DNA from: Promethearchaeota archaeon
GTDB taxonomy: Archaea > Asgardarchaeota > Lokiarchaeia > Sigynarchaeales > SOKP01
Reading direction: 5' to 3'
DNA length: 19,170 bases
Assembly: GCA_019894735.1 (NCBI GenBank)
Contig: JAGXOB010000028.1
Span: forward strand, 1 to 19,170
Both the position numbers and the translations under genes were made by a program. The notes under the pieces were generated by a model that saw nothing but the letters and a program-made list of their open reading frames with translations, made no database searches and was not told the origin of the DNA. This document shows positions 8,467 to 16,152 of the stretch, in pieces; the first letter of the stretch is position 1, and every line of letters begins with the position of its first letter.

Positions 8467-9456
8467 TTAATAAGTCAATGGAAAATTTCTTTGCTCTGGT
8501 ATCCGCTTTTTAGATGTATACTCTTTTCTACTTATTTTTATTTTTGTTAGCTTTCTAAAGAGTATTGCTTTCATATGAATCTTTAAAATTCTAATAGGTG
8601 TATGTATCATAAACATAAAATCATTGAATGGATTTTGTCTTAGCTCGAGAAATCTTAGGTAAAACTTTTCGGCTTTTAACTGTTTATTGGGTTTTTCAAA
8701 TGAAACAAATCTCTTTACAACTTTATCTAATATTGCTGAGTCTTCAAAGCAATAATAGTTTGAAGCTTTTAACGACCATTTAATAGACTCTAATTGGTAT
8801 TTTATAGAATTTAGTTCTTTTATCGGTCCAATGAGCAAAGCAAAAAAGGAAATAAAAAGATTCATAACAGTGCTCCTAAAAATCTCACGAATAGAAATTT
8901 TGATTTTTGACTTAAGAATGTTTCTGAGATCATCACCAAATAAAATAGTACTATTTTGGATAACATTGCCTAAGACAATATTTCGAGGCGCAAATAATGC
9001 TGAAAAAACGCGGTTTACTCGAAATATCTTATAGAATATAGCTTGTTCCCAAAATTTTTGTTTAGTTAGAAAATGGCTCATAAACATTCCCGTTGAATTC
9101 TGAATAACACCAAGTACTTCTCGCGTTAGCTTTGTAGTTGGTTCTTTAAATTTATGTTTAATTTCTAGTGCTAGAAAATACCTTTCGATTTCTTTAATAT
9201 GTCGACTTGAAACACGATTTTTAAATATAAAAAGCAGATCACAATCAGAAACAATAGTGTTTTCAGATTCTACTTGTTGGCTTCCAAATAGAAGAATAGA
9301 TACGATTTTATTTATTCCAATTTCTTTATTAATTAAAACCACGATATCTTTAATGTAATTACGTGACTGTTCGTTTAATCCTTTTAGATTACTAGAGATA
9401 TAGTGTTTTATTTTATCATTTGTTTCTCTAGGGTTACTCGAGTCGATATCTTGCAT
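8467..9456 (-). CDS. Nucleotidyltransferase-fold (pol-beta superfamily) protein
   Basis: 329 residues. Residues 50-78 carry the superfamily signature: a hydrophobic strand, then LFGSQ with Gly58-Ser59, and 12 residues later DCD with Asp71 and Asp73 as the expected metal ligands, followed by LLFIF. Such enzymes transfer a nucleotide to protein, RNA or a small molecule using two metal ions. The third acidic residue was not located with confidence. The rest (about 90-329) is a long helical region of unknown relation, with a hydrophobic patch near FISFFALLIGPI and a very basic tail (KKRIPEQR), suggesting nucleic-acid or membrane contact. The start at 9456 is supported by AAGGA just upstream. It follows the flavoenzyme gene by 66 bp. 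This is not a plain minimal nucleotidyltransferase (about 100 residues), and no HEPN partner gene was seen beside it. Confidence 0.7.
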   Translation of the reverse strand: MQDIDSSNPRETNDKIKHYISSNLKGLNEQSRNYIKDIVVLINKEIGINKIVSILLFGSQQVESENTIVSDCDLLFIFKNRVSSRHIKEIERYFLALEIKHKFKEPTTKLTREVLGVIQNSTGMFMSHFLTKQKFWEQAIFYKIFRVNRVFSALFAPRNIVLGNVIQNSTILFGDDLRNILKSKIKISIREIFRSTVMNLFISFFALLIGPIKELNSIKYQLESIKWSLKASNYYCFEDSAILDKVVKRFVSFEKPNKQLKAEKFYLRFLELRQNPFNDFMFMIHTPIRILKIHMKAILFRKLTKIKISRKEYTSKKRIPEQRNFPLTY

Positions 9457-9522
9457 CTTTCCTTGAAAAATAATTGTCTATAATAAAGATATAAAATGAA
9501 AATTAAAAGTTAATTATAAAAC

Positions 9523-11532
9523 TTAAACTCGGTTTCCGAGATTATATCCCCGGCTTATTGCCTCTAAAACCGTCTGTGGCTTTTTAGCATCCCCGAGTTT
9601 TTCGACTGGAATTTTTAACGATTTTATCTCTTTAAAGAGAGAATCGTTTGGTTTAACACCTGTGGCATAGTAAACGTAATCAACATTGTTGATTTGTTGT
9701 TCAGTATCGCTAGCATCAATGTATGACACGTAATCTTCACCTATTTCAGTTACTTTTACACTAGTAAGTTTTTTTACTCCAAGATAATCACTTTTATCCA
9801 ACAGCACCCATTTAGTGGTCTTACCTAAGGCTGTTCCTAATCTTGGTAGTTGTTCTAGAACAGTCACTTTATTCCTGCCTTCTTGCATCATTTTCAATGC
9901 TACTTCTGGTTCTAGTGCTTTATACAGCGTGAGAAAATTAAATGAATCAGTATCTAATGCACCATACTTTGCCATGTAAATTGCCAATTCTATACCTGTA
10001 GCACCCCCCCCAATAATTACATTGTTTCGCCCTACTGGAGCATCTCCTTTGAATACATCGTTTGCCCAAAATACGTTATCTCTTTCAATTCCAGGAATAT
10101 CAGGTTTAATTGGAGTGGAACCAGTAGCAACAAATACAATATCTGGATTTAGTTCCTTAACTTTATCACTTGTTACTTCTTGTTGCAGGTGGACTTGAAT
10201 GTTATATTTTTGTATCCAGTATATATAGCTTTCTATCATCCTTTTAAACTCGTTCCTTCCTGGTGGTATCCATATTATATTTAACAACCCTCCAATTTTA
10301 TCGTCCTTTTCATATAAATGCACTTCGTGACCTCTCATAGCCGCAACACGCGCTACTTCTAATCCTGCAGGACCGGCTCCAACTATCATGATTTTTTTCT
10401 TAGTCTCAAGTGGGTTTAACTCAGTCTTAGCTTCTTTTCCAGCTCTAGCATTTCGTAAACATGTTACCGCTTGCATATTAAAGATGGCATCAAAACATCC
10501 TTGATTGCAGCCAATACAATTCATTATATCTCTTAATTCACCTCTCTTTGCCTTTTCAGGAAGATATGGATCTGCGATTAAAGTCCGACCCATACATATC
10601 GCATCAGCTTTTCCAGCCATTAAAATCTTCTCAGCTAATTCAGCTGTGTTTATTCTATTTGAAGAAAACACGGGTATAGAAACGTGTTTCTTAATGTTTT
10701 CTGCTAAATACGAATAGCATCCCTCTGGAACGTCCATAGTTGTCTGAGGGGTTTTAGTTTCATGCCATCCCCCAGTCACATTGAGATAATCTAGATAGTT
10801 AGATAGATTTTTAGCTATAACGGCTTTTTCTTTATAAGTATTACTACCAGGTACAAAATCATCTCCGGATATCCTATAACCAAGTGGGATATCCTCAAGC
10901 TTAGATTTTAATAACTCCAATGTTTCTATAGGGAATCTTAGGCGGTCTTCAAGATCGCCCCCATATTTATCAGTCCGCTTGTTAGTTTTTGGAGAAATAA
11001 ATTGCGTCATTAAGTAGCCGGCATTAGCACAAATTTCTACGGCGTCGAAACCTGCTTTTTTGGCACGCACCCCTGCATCTGCAAATGCTTGTTGTTCGTT
11101 TTTAATGTCTTCTAGAGTCATTTCTCGAGGAGTTGTTTTACTAAATTTACTATATACGGCTGAAGGGGCAATTGGAGTTTTACCAATTACTAAAGGCATA
11201 GAATATGCTCCACCATGGTACAATTGGGCACAAACTTTTACGTCTTCCCTTGCAGCATGGACAGCTTTCGTAAGTTCAGTTAATTTAGGTAAAAAATCAT
11301 CATTATCAATAGAAATCATCATTGGAATCCCTTTTGCATAAAGATCTACATAACACCCTCCTACAATAAGCATTCCAGCACCACCCTTTGCTCTTTCAAC
11401 ATAAAAATCAATTAGTTTCTGGGTGATGTAGCCATCACTAGCCATATTGAGATTTATTGCGGGCATTACTATGCGATTTGAGACGCTCATTTGTTTTATC
11501 TTAAATGGGGTAAACAATTTGTAAAATTTCAT
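9523..11532 (-). CDS. 2,4-dienoyl-CoA reductase-like (FadH/Old Yellow Enzyme type) iron-sulfur flavoenzyme
   Basis: 669 residues, close to the 672 of E. coli FadH, with the same three domains. The FMN TIM barrel (1-330) keeps the FadH acid pair: Tyr173 in NAGYLMTQF and His257 in GGWHE. A 4Fe-4S site follows, with Cys339, Cys342, Cys346 and Cys358 (CIGCNQGC then 12 residues to Cys). Next come an FAD Rossmann motif, VGAGPAGLEVARVA (about 385), and an NAD(P) motif, IGGGATGIELA (about 505). Known reaction: electrons pass from NAD(P)H through FAD and the cluster to FMN, which reduces a conjugated enoyl or dienoyl thioester. Inferred: fatty-acid breakdown or another enoate reduction; the exact substrate is open, since bile-acid and trimethylamine enzymes share this layout. 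The start has AGGA seven bases ahead. It is probably cytosolic, with its own promoter (AAATTAAATA near 11561-11570). Confidence 0.9.
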   Translation of the reverse strand: MKFYKLFTPFKIKQMSVSNRIVMPAINLNMASDGYITQKLIDFYVERAKGGAGMLIVGGCYVDLYAKGIPMMISIDNDDFLPKLTELTKAVHAAREDVKVCAQLYHGGAYSMPLVIGKTPIAPSAVYSKFSKTTPREMTLEDIKNEQQAFADAGVRAKKAGFDAVEICANAGYLMTQFISPKTNKRTDKYGGDLEDRLRFPIETLELLKSKLEDIPLGYRISGDDFVPGSNTYKEKAVIAKNLSNYLDYLNVTGGWHETKTPQTTMDVPEGCYSYLAENIKKHVSIPVFSSNRINTAELAEKILMAGKADAICMGRTLIADPYLPEKAKRGELRDIMNCIGCNQGCFDAIFNMQAVTCLRNARAGKEAKTELNPLETKKKIMIVGAGPAGLEVARVAAMRGHEVHLYEKDDKIGGLLNIIWIPPGRNEFKRMIESYIYWIQKYNIQVHLQQEVTSDKVKELNPDIVFVATGSTPIKPDIPGIERDNVFWANDVFKGDAPVGRNNVIIGGGATGIELAIYMAKYGALDTDSFNFLTLYKALEPEVALKMMQEGRNKVTVLEQLPRLGTALGKTTKWVLLDKSDYLGVKKLTSVKVTEIGEDYVSYIDASDTEQQINNVDYVYYATGVKPNDSLFKEIKSLKIPVEKLGDAKKPQTVLEAISRGYNLGNRV

Positions 11533-11603
11533 AATAGTCCTTTTTTACTGAATTTAATGTTATTTAATTTAATAAAATAAAATTATCCATAACCAAATAA
11601 ATT

Positions 11604-11640
11604 TTAACTTTTAGGGTAAAAAATAGAATAAAATGGAATA
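11604..11640 (-). terminator. T-rich terminator candidate after the PAC2 gene
   Basis: On the minus strand, just past the PAC2 stop, the sequence is a succession of T runs (TTTTTATTCC, TTTTATTC, TATTTTTT). Archaeal RNA polymerase ends at such runs without a hairpin. It would separate the PAC2 unit from the flavoenzyme gene. Confidence 0.4.
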
Positions 11641-11644
11641 AAAA

Positions 11645-12436
11645 TTAACGGAAATAAGAATCTGAACCACGATCATCTTGAGGTCCTTGCATAAATTGAT
11701 TTGCTTGCTTTTTATATGTGTCAAGGATGTGCTCCATTTCCTCGATTTTTGAATTTAATTCATCGAAGTTCATTTCAATGTCAAAGTATTCCTTCAAAAT
11801 AACAAGCAATGCTTTGGATGCTCGAGGGTCTAAAGCCATCATTGGCAAGGGTAATGTTTCTGCTAACAAACAAACGCCGGGAGCATAACCCTTTTGACCA
11901 GCCCATGCAGGTAAGATTCCATTTGCTCCCGCAATAACTCCAACATCCATTAGAAGAGTATTCTCGTATTTTAAAAATGAATCAACTATTTCTTGATTTG
12001 TCCCACAAATATGAACTAGTGGTGTATCTCTTATTTTATCTGTTACCATGGCACCAGCACTGAGATACATTTTAATTTTACTATGTGTTAATTTATCCAT
12101 CTCTTCACAAAACTTCTGAGAAAACTCAAATACACCTTCTGAGGTCTGAGGCTGATAATTCGCTGTTAAAATAAATATATCTGATTTTTTTTTTTGTTTT
12201 CTGGATTTAAAATAAACTTTAGCTGAAGGTAGTTCCATTTTCCCTTTTTCAACATTTGACTTTGGGGGAAAATCAAAATACTCAATATCTAAAAACTCTT
12301 CGGCTTTAATTGAGTCTTTAATAGAGATAATCGCTAACTGCGCTACTAGCGCAATTCCAGGCCAACCGATTAATACAATTGGTTCATATAAATCGTCTGA
12401 ATTAATTTCAAACTTTTGGGTTATGTTTATATTCAT
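11645..12436 (-). CDS. PAC2-family protein (proteasome-assembly-chaperone-like)
   Basis: 263 residues, the normal length for archaeal PAC2 proteins. The N-terminal strand and GWPGIALVAQLAI loop are typical, as are the glycine-rich central segments (SAGAMVTDK, VGVIAGANGILPAWAG) and the LLAETLPLP region. The C-terminus (about 215-250) is a helical arm ending in a Gln/Asp-rich tail. Known: eukaryotic PAC2 forms a heterodimer that helps assemble 20S proteasome alpha rings. Archaeal homologues are widespread, are related to ATP-grasp-associated proteins, and their exact role is unsettled. It is preceded by the zinc-ribbon membrane protein gene only 21 bp away, so the two are likely co-transcribed. 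It is cytosolic, without membrane segments. Confidence 0.85.
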   Translation of the reverse strand: MNINITQKFEINSDDLYEPIVLIGWPGIALVAQLAIISIKDSIKAEEFLDIEYFDFPPKSNVEKGKMELPSAKVYFKSRKQKKKSDIFILTANYQPQTSEGVFEFSQKFCEEMDKLTHSKIKMYLSAGAMVTDKIRDTPLVHICGTNQEIVDSFLKYENTLLMDVGVIAGANGILPAWAGQKGYAPGVCLLAETLPLPMMALDPRASKALLVILKEYFDIEMNFDELNSKIEEMEHILDTYKKQANQFMQGPQDDRGSDSYFR

Positions 12437-12457
12437 CTTATATCACTAATTTTTTAA

Positions 12458-13462
12458 TTATATTTCAAAATTTAATTTTTCCCCACAATGCATACAAAAA
12501 TCGAATTTTTTATGAGAAAATTTTCCACAAAAGGGACAATACATACCAGAACCATTTACAGCTTCATATCGAGGTGTTTCATAACTCTGAGGGGTATCTT
12601 GGTAAGAAGTTTTAGATTGCAAGTATTGTTCTTTTCTCGCCTTTAAATAAACATATAGAGAAGTTAGAAGGCAGATTAATAATGGTGTTAAAAGAAATGG
12701 AACAATATTTAAAATAAAATCGTACAGAATAATTGATCCATAATCTCTAGTTGAAGGGATATACCAAAATGGGTTGATCTCTATGAAATTAACTATAATC
12801 ATGCGATATATTGAATCACATACATAAATTATTAAATTATACATAAAGAATACGCCTACGATTTTCCAGAATTCTCCCTTTACCAGATTTCGAGCATCTT
12901 TTAAAGGATGTTCAGAATCGTCAGAATTATATGTAAAAATATAAAATATAAAAAATACAAAGATGAGGATACCTGGTATAAAGAGCAGAACATAGCCTAT
13001 AGAAAACGCAACTCCTAATAAAAGTAATACTAAGAGTACTCTTCCATTCAAAGCTTTTTTTACTTCAGGGATTAATTTCGAGTCTCTTTCAGTAAATTTG
13101 TTGTATAAATAATTGCCTACTAAGCACATCGCAAATACATTAAATACCGTCGGAAAAAGACCGTCTAAGAAAATGATAGTAAGTCCTAAAATCGAGTATC
13201 TAAACATTAGATTAAGATCCTCGGGAGTTAAAAGAAATGGATCCACTTCAAGGATAACTTCTATAGCAGGGGTCATTGTTAGCAACTGCCACTCAAGATC
13301 AACAAGGATCAGATTTTTAATTATTAGTGAAATTATAAAAAATAAGCCGAATGGTATGATTAAAGTCAACCAATTTTTGCCAAATAAAAGAAATCCTTCA
13401 GATAGAATCTCACTAAATCGTTTATTTGAATGGTTGTTCAGTTTTGGATAATTATCCGACAT
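12458..13462 (-). CDS. Multi-pass membrane protein with C-terminal zinc ribbon
   Basis: 334 residues. Hydrophobic segments lie at about 31-53, 90-118, 142-177 (likely a helical pair), 200-225 and 245-273, giving about six membrane helices. The layout recalls the membrane domain found with glycerophosphodiesterases and DUF975-type proteins, though the family match is only by layout. A polar linker (about 280-305) leads to a zinc ribbon with Cys309, Cys312, Cys323 and Cys326 (CPFC, 10 residues, CMHC), which must face the cytoplasm if it binds zinc. It is first in a unit with the PAC2 gene and divergent from the DUF2070 gene, sharing a 127-bp promoter region. A role in membrane protein quality control or signalling is speculation based only on the neighbours. 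Confidence 0.8.
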   Translation of the reverse strand: MSDNYPKLNNHSNKRFSEILSEGFLLFGKNWLTLIIPFGLFFIISLIIKNLILVDLEWQLLTMTPAIEVILEVDPFLLTPEDLNLMFRYSILGLTIIFLDGLFPTVFNVFAMCLVGNYLYNKFTERDSKLIPEVKKALNGRVLLVLLLLGVAFSIGYVLLFIPGILIFVFFIFYIFTYNSDDSEHPLKDARNLVKGEFWKIVGVFFMYNLIIYVCDSIYRMIIVNFIEINPFWYIPSTRDYGSIILYDFILNIVPFLLTPLLICLLTSLYVYLKARKEQYLQSKTSYQDTPQSYETPRYEAVNGSGMYCPFCGKFSHKKFDFCMHCGEKLNFEI

Positions 13463-13554
13463 AATTTTTAATATTTTTTTAGTTATTTATAATTTTTTAA
13501 ACACATTTAAATATAAGGATACTTCATTAAATTAAAAATAGGAATAGAAAAAAA

Positions 13555-13591
13555 TTTAAAACGTAATAATTATTACTTAATAACCGGTTAT
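13555..13591 (+). promoter_or_regulatory. DUF2070 promoter with two perfect palindromes over start site and start codon
   Basis: A TATA-like TTTAAA (13555-13560) precedes GTAATAATTATTAC (13563-13576), a perfect 14-bp palindrome. After a 3-base gap comes ATAACCGGTTAT (13580-13591), a perfect 12-bp palindrome that overlaps the ATG at 13590. A protein bound at either would cover the expected transcription start (about 13584). This is a classic repressor position. Confidence 0.5.
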
Positions 13592-15497
13592 GTACGCGCA
13601 ACAACCACCAACTCGTCATATTCCAGGAATTTTATCTTATGTAGATTCTTTTTCCACGAAAAAATCTGCATATGTATTATTTTTTTGCCTACCGGGTATT
13701 ATTAGTATACTGTCGTTTATTTTAAATTCGCTTTTAACTAATATTTGGAACTTTTTTTATCTGACAAATGTTTTAATTACAATTTATTCTACTTCTGGTG
13801 GCGGAGCAATAATATCAATTCTATTTTTCTCAAAAAAATCACCTCTCTTAGACTTACCTCCAAAAGGATGGGCACTACAGATGAACTCTCTTTTTACTGG
13901 AGTCATGGGACTTTCACTATTAATCGGTCAAACAATTACAATTTTCTTAAGAAATGCAGCCTTTCAAGAAGTATTTCTTATTCTTGGTACAATTATTTCG
14001 TTTATCCTTACCTATGTTGTGTATTTTTCATTCACTACAGTGGGAAAATATGGAAACTTTATATTAGCATTTGCACAACCGGCAATTGAAATAACTTTCT
14101 ACAGTATTTTCGCATCACAACTCCCATTTTTATTCTTTATTAGAGCAATGATCTTTTTTACTGTATGTGCTTTTATATTTGCCATTCCATATGCGAGAAG
14201 TTTGTCTCGAGTAAGTAATATTTACAGACAAGCAACGGGTATAGGGGGGTATCCTTTCATTAGAGCTTTTGTGCTCTCTATGTTAACGGAAGGTCACGAT
14301 GAGTTACTCGAAAGTTTTTTTGATAAAATTGGTGTATATTCAGATGTGAAAATCCAGTATTTAGCAATAAGGAGTGAAAAAACTAAAAAATTGAAAGGAT
14401 TATTTGTAATTCCCCAGGTTCATTTTGGGCCCTTTAAAACTTGTGGTTCTTCTGATTTACCAGCTCACATCTATGATCAATTCAAGGACATTGAAGGTAC
14501 AACAGTTTATCATACAACCAACGATCATGCTCAGAATTTAACTTCTCAGAAAGAACTTGAAAAGATTTTGAGTAAAATAAAAAGCGATGTAAAGCACATT
14601 CAAGAAGGTTCAAAGATCGAATGGATAAAGGGAGTAAATACAACAACGAGAAGTATGGCTAATTCCGCAAAACTATTAGGTATCGATATAAATAATGTTG
14701 CTATTGTGTTTTTAACTAGACACCCCTTACCTTCTGACGATATTCAAATGGAAGTCGGAGAAGAAATTAGAAAAATAGCTAAAGCAAAAGGTTATCGCGA
14801 GATAATTATTATCGATTCGCACAATTCCATAATTGGGGATGAAGTTTTAATAAGAAATCGATCTCTAGAAGCTAATGATCTCATAGCTGTTTCTGAGAAA
14901 TTTTTAGATTCCAATAAAAAAAGCGATCTCTCTAACAAAATTGTAGTGAAATACGGTGTTGCTAAAGATTTAATGCTTGAATATTCAGAGAAGGATGGAA
15001 TAGGAACTGGTGGATTAGTAGTTCATCTTTTTAAAGATATTGAATCAAATCAAAAAACGGTGTTCATCCACTTTGATGCTAATAACGCTTATGTAGATAT
15101 TCGTTCATTTGTATTAAATATGCTACAGAATAGAGGGATAGAAAGAGGTGAAATAACAACTTCGGATTCTCATACTGTTGCTAGGCAATTTTCACAGAGA
15201 GGTTATAGCCCAATAGGTGATAAAATAACCTTAGAAACGATTTTAGAAAAGATCGATACTTTACTTGCTGAAGCAGAGAATAATTTAGACGACGTTGAGT
15301 TTTCTTATTATGATTCTAATGTCGAAAATGTTAAAATTTGGGGAAATCCAAAATATTTCGATGTAATTATGACTACTTTATTTAAATGCATAAAAGTATC
15401 TCAAGGATTATTTACTTACAGTTTAATTATCCCGGCATTATTTTCAATAATTTTGCTTATATTCTTTTACAACATTACATTTAGTGCGATTCTTTAG
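13590..15497 (+). CDS. DUF2070-family archaeal membrane protein
   Basis: 635 residues, about the family length. Six or so membrane helices fill residues 27-205, a soluble domain spans about 215-600, and one more helix lies at about 612-633. The central domain carries conserved-looking acid/His motifs: VHFGPF (His278), a SSDLP motif, NDHAQNL (Asp312, His313), IDSHNS (Asp409, His411) and TSDSHT (Asp526, His528). Known: DUF2070 is an uncharacterised family found nearly only in archaea, and the HxGPF and SDLP-like motifs fit it. Inferred: the His/Asp clusters look like a metal or hydrolase site in a large loop, whose side of the membrane depends on the exact helix count. The transcript appears to be single-gene with a palindromic operator; the GTPase gene 118 bp downstream has its own TATA box. 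Confidence 0.8.
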   Translation: MYAQQPPTRHIPGILSYVDSFSTKKSAYVLFFCLPGIISILSFILNSLLTNIWNFFYLTNVLITIYSTSGGGAIISILFFSKKSPLLDLPPKGWALQMNSLFTGVMGLSLLIGQTITIFLRNAAFQEVFLILGTIISFILTYVVYFSFTTVGKYGNFILAFAQPAIEITFYSIFASQLPFLFFIRAMIFFTVCAFIFAIPYARSLSRVSNIYRQATGIGGYPFIRAFVLSMLTEGHDELLESFFDKIGVYSDVKIQYLAIRSEKTKKLKGLFVIPQVHFGPFKTCGSSDLPAHIYDQFKDIEGTTVYHTTNDHAQNLTSQKELEKILSKIKSDVKHIQEGSKIEWIKGVNTTTRSMANSAKLLGIDINNVAIVFLTRHPLPSDDIQMEVGEEIRKIAKAKGYREIIIIDSHNSIIGDEVLIRNRSLEANDLIAVSEKFLDSNKKSDLSNKIVVKYGVAKDLMLEYSEKDGIGTGGLVVHLFKDIESNQKTVFIHFDANNAYVDIRSFVLNMLQNRGIERGEITTSDSHTVARQFSQRGYSPIGDKITLETILEKIDTLLAEAENNLDDVEFSYYDSNVENVKIWGNPKYFDVIMTTLFKCIKVSQGLFTYSLIIPALFSIILLIFFYNITFSAIL

Positions 15498-15547
15498 GCT
15501 AAGAACTCTCACTTTCTTAACATATGATCTGTATATTACAGAGATAT

Positions 15548-15609
15548 TATATGCATATATGTAATAATTTGAGCTTTTTTTCTTTAAAAATATTCTTTTC
15601 GTAACGAAA
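15548..15609 (+). promoter_or_regulatory. GTPase promoter region: palindrome, TATA box and inverted repeat
   Basis: TATATGCATATA (15548-15559) is a perfect 12-bp palindrome. TTTAAAAA (15583-15590) is a likely TATA box centred about 26 bp before 15613, so transcription would begin just ahead of the ATG at 15616. TTTCG-TAA-CGAAA (15597-15609) is a 5-bp inverted repeat between the TATA box and the start. The TATA spacing supports the upstream ATG rather than the internal one at 15643. Confidence 0.45.
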
Positions 15610-15615
15610 TAAGAA

Positions 15616-16152
15616 ATGCTGAGTTCGGAAATTTCAAAATTGATGAAGGTTACATTCATAGGAAAGCCCGCAGTCGGAAAAACTACTATGTTAAGGCTTC
15701 TTTCAAAGGACTATGTTGATAAATTTTATTTCCCTACTCACGGATTTGATTTAAAGACCATTAAACTAGACGATTTTAATATACGCATTTGGGATTTCGG
15801 TGGACAAAACTCGTACCTAAAAACTTATTCCAGAGATTATCTATTAGGCTCAGATGTCCTTTTTATAGTAACTGATTCTACTCCACGTAATGTTTTAAAT
15901 TCTAAAGAATTAATCAATTACGCTACGCATTTTATTGATGAAGATTGTCCAATAATTGCCATAGCAAATAAACAAGATTTAAAAAAAAATGATGGTCGAA
16001 TGACTCCCGAAAGAGTAGAAGCAATTCTTCACATAAAAACATATGGTCTTACAGCAATTAACCCTACTGAAAGACTTAATTTAATGGAGATAATTAGAAA
16101 AGAATTAAACCAAATTGTAATAAGAAGGAGGTCAAAAAAAGATGAACTTTAA
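15616..16152 (+). CDS. Arf-like small GTPase (Ras superfamily)
   Basis: 178 residues with all five GTP-binding motifs: G1 GKPAVGKT (16-23), G2 Thr41 in FPTHGF, G3 WDFGGQ (Asp60, catalytic Gln64), G4 NKQD (118-121) and G5 TAI (146-148). WDFGGQ and NKQD are Arf-like hallmarks. There is no N-terminal amphipathic helix with Gly2 for lipidation as in true Arf, and no C-terminal CaaX box, although the tail is basic (IRRRSKK). Pro18 sits at the position of Ras Gly12, as in several archaeal Ras-like proteins. Known: such GTPases switch between GDP and GTP forms and recruit partners. Its last 11 bases overlap the next gene, which encodes a longin-like/winged-helix protein, the likely partner. The start at 15616 is favoured by promoter spacing; the ATG at 15643 would leave the P-loop near the N-terminus and remains possible. 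Confidence 0.9.
   Translation: MLSSEISKLMKVTFIGKPAVGKTTMLRLLSKDYVDKFYFPTHGFDLKTIKLDDFNIRIWDFGGQNSYLKTYSRDYLLGSDVLFIVTDSTPRNVLNSKELINYATHFIDEDCPIIAIANKQDLKKNDGRMTPERVEAILHIKTYGLTAINPTERLNLMEIIRKELNQIVIRRRSKKDEL
16125..16132 (+). promoter_or_regulatory. Strong Shine-Dalgarno inside the GTPase gene
   Basis: AAGGAGGT is a near-full complement to the 16S 3' end, 9 bases before the ATG at 16142. It lies within the GTPase coding sequence and sets the start of the overlapping longin-like gene, implying coupled translation. Most other genes here lack so good a site. Confidence 0.85.

Noticed and set aside
8831..9034. A 67-codon plus-strand frame inside the nucleotidyltransferase-like gene.
   Set aside because: It is antisense to a 329-residue protein with a recognised motif and shows no features of its own.
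10505..11341. Plus-strand open frames opposite the flavoenzyme gene (10505-10717 and 11060-11341).
   Set aside because: The minus strand encodes a full FadH-like enzyme with cofactor motifs in exactly these regions.
13745..14089. A 114-codon plus-strand frame overlapping the DUF2070 gene.
   Set aside because: It is a +2 reading of the membrane-helix region; its Cys/Phe/Tyr-rich sequence is an artefact of the U-rich codons for hydrophobic residues.
15444..15659. A 71-codon minus-strand frame across the DUF2070-GTPase gap.
   Set aside because: It overlaps both gene ends, is Lys/Tyr/Ile-rich low complexity, and the same gap already holds the GTPase promoter.
16141..16149. The GTPase C-terminus reads KDEL, like an endoplasmic reticulum retention signal.
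   Set aside because: The protein is cytosolic with no signal peptide, and an archaeon has no such organelle or known receptor; Lys/Asp/Glu-rich ends are common, so this is coincidence.
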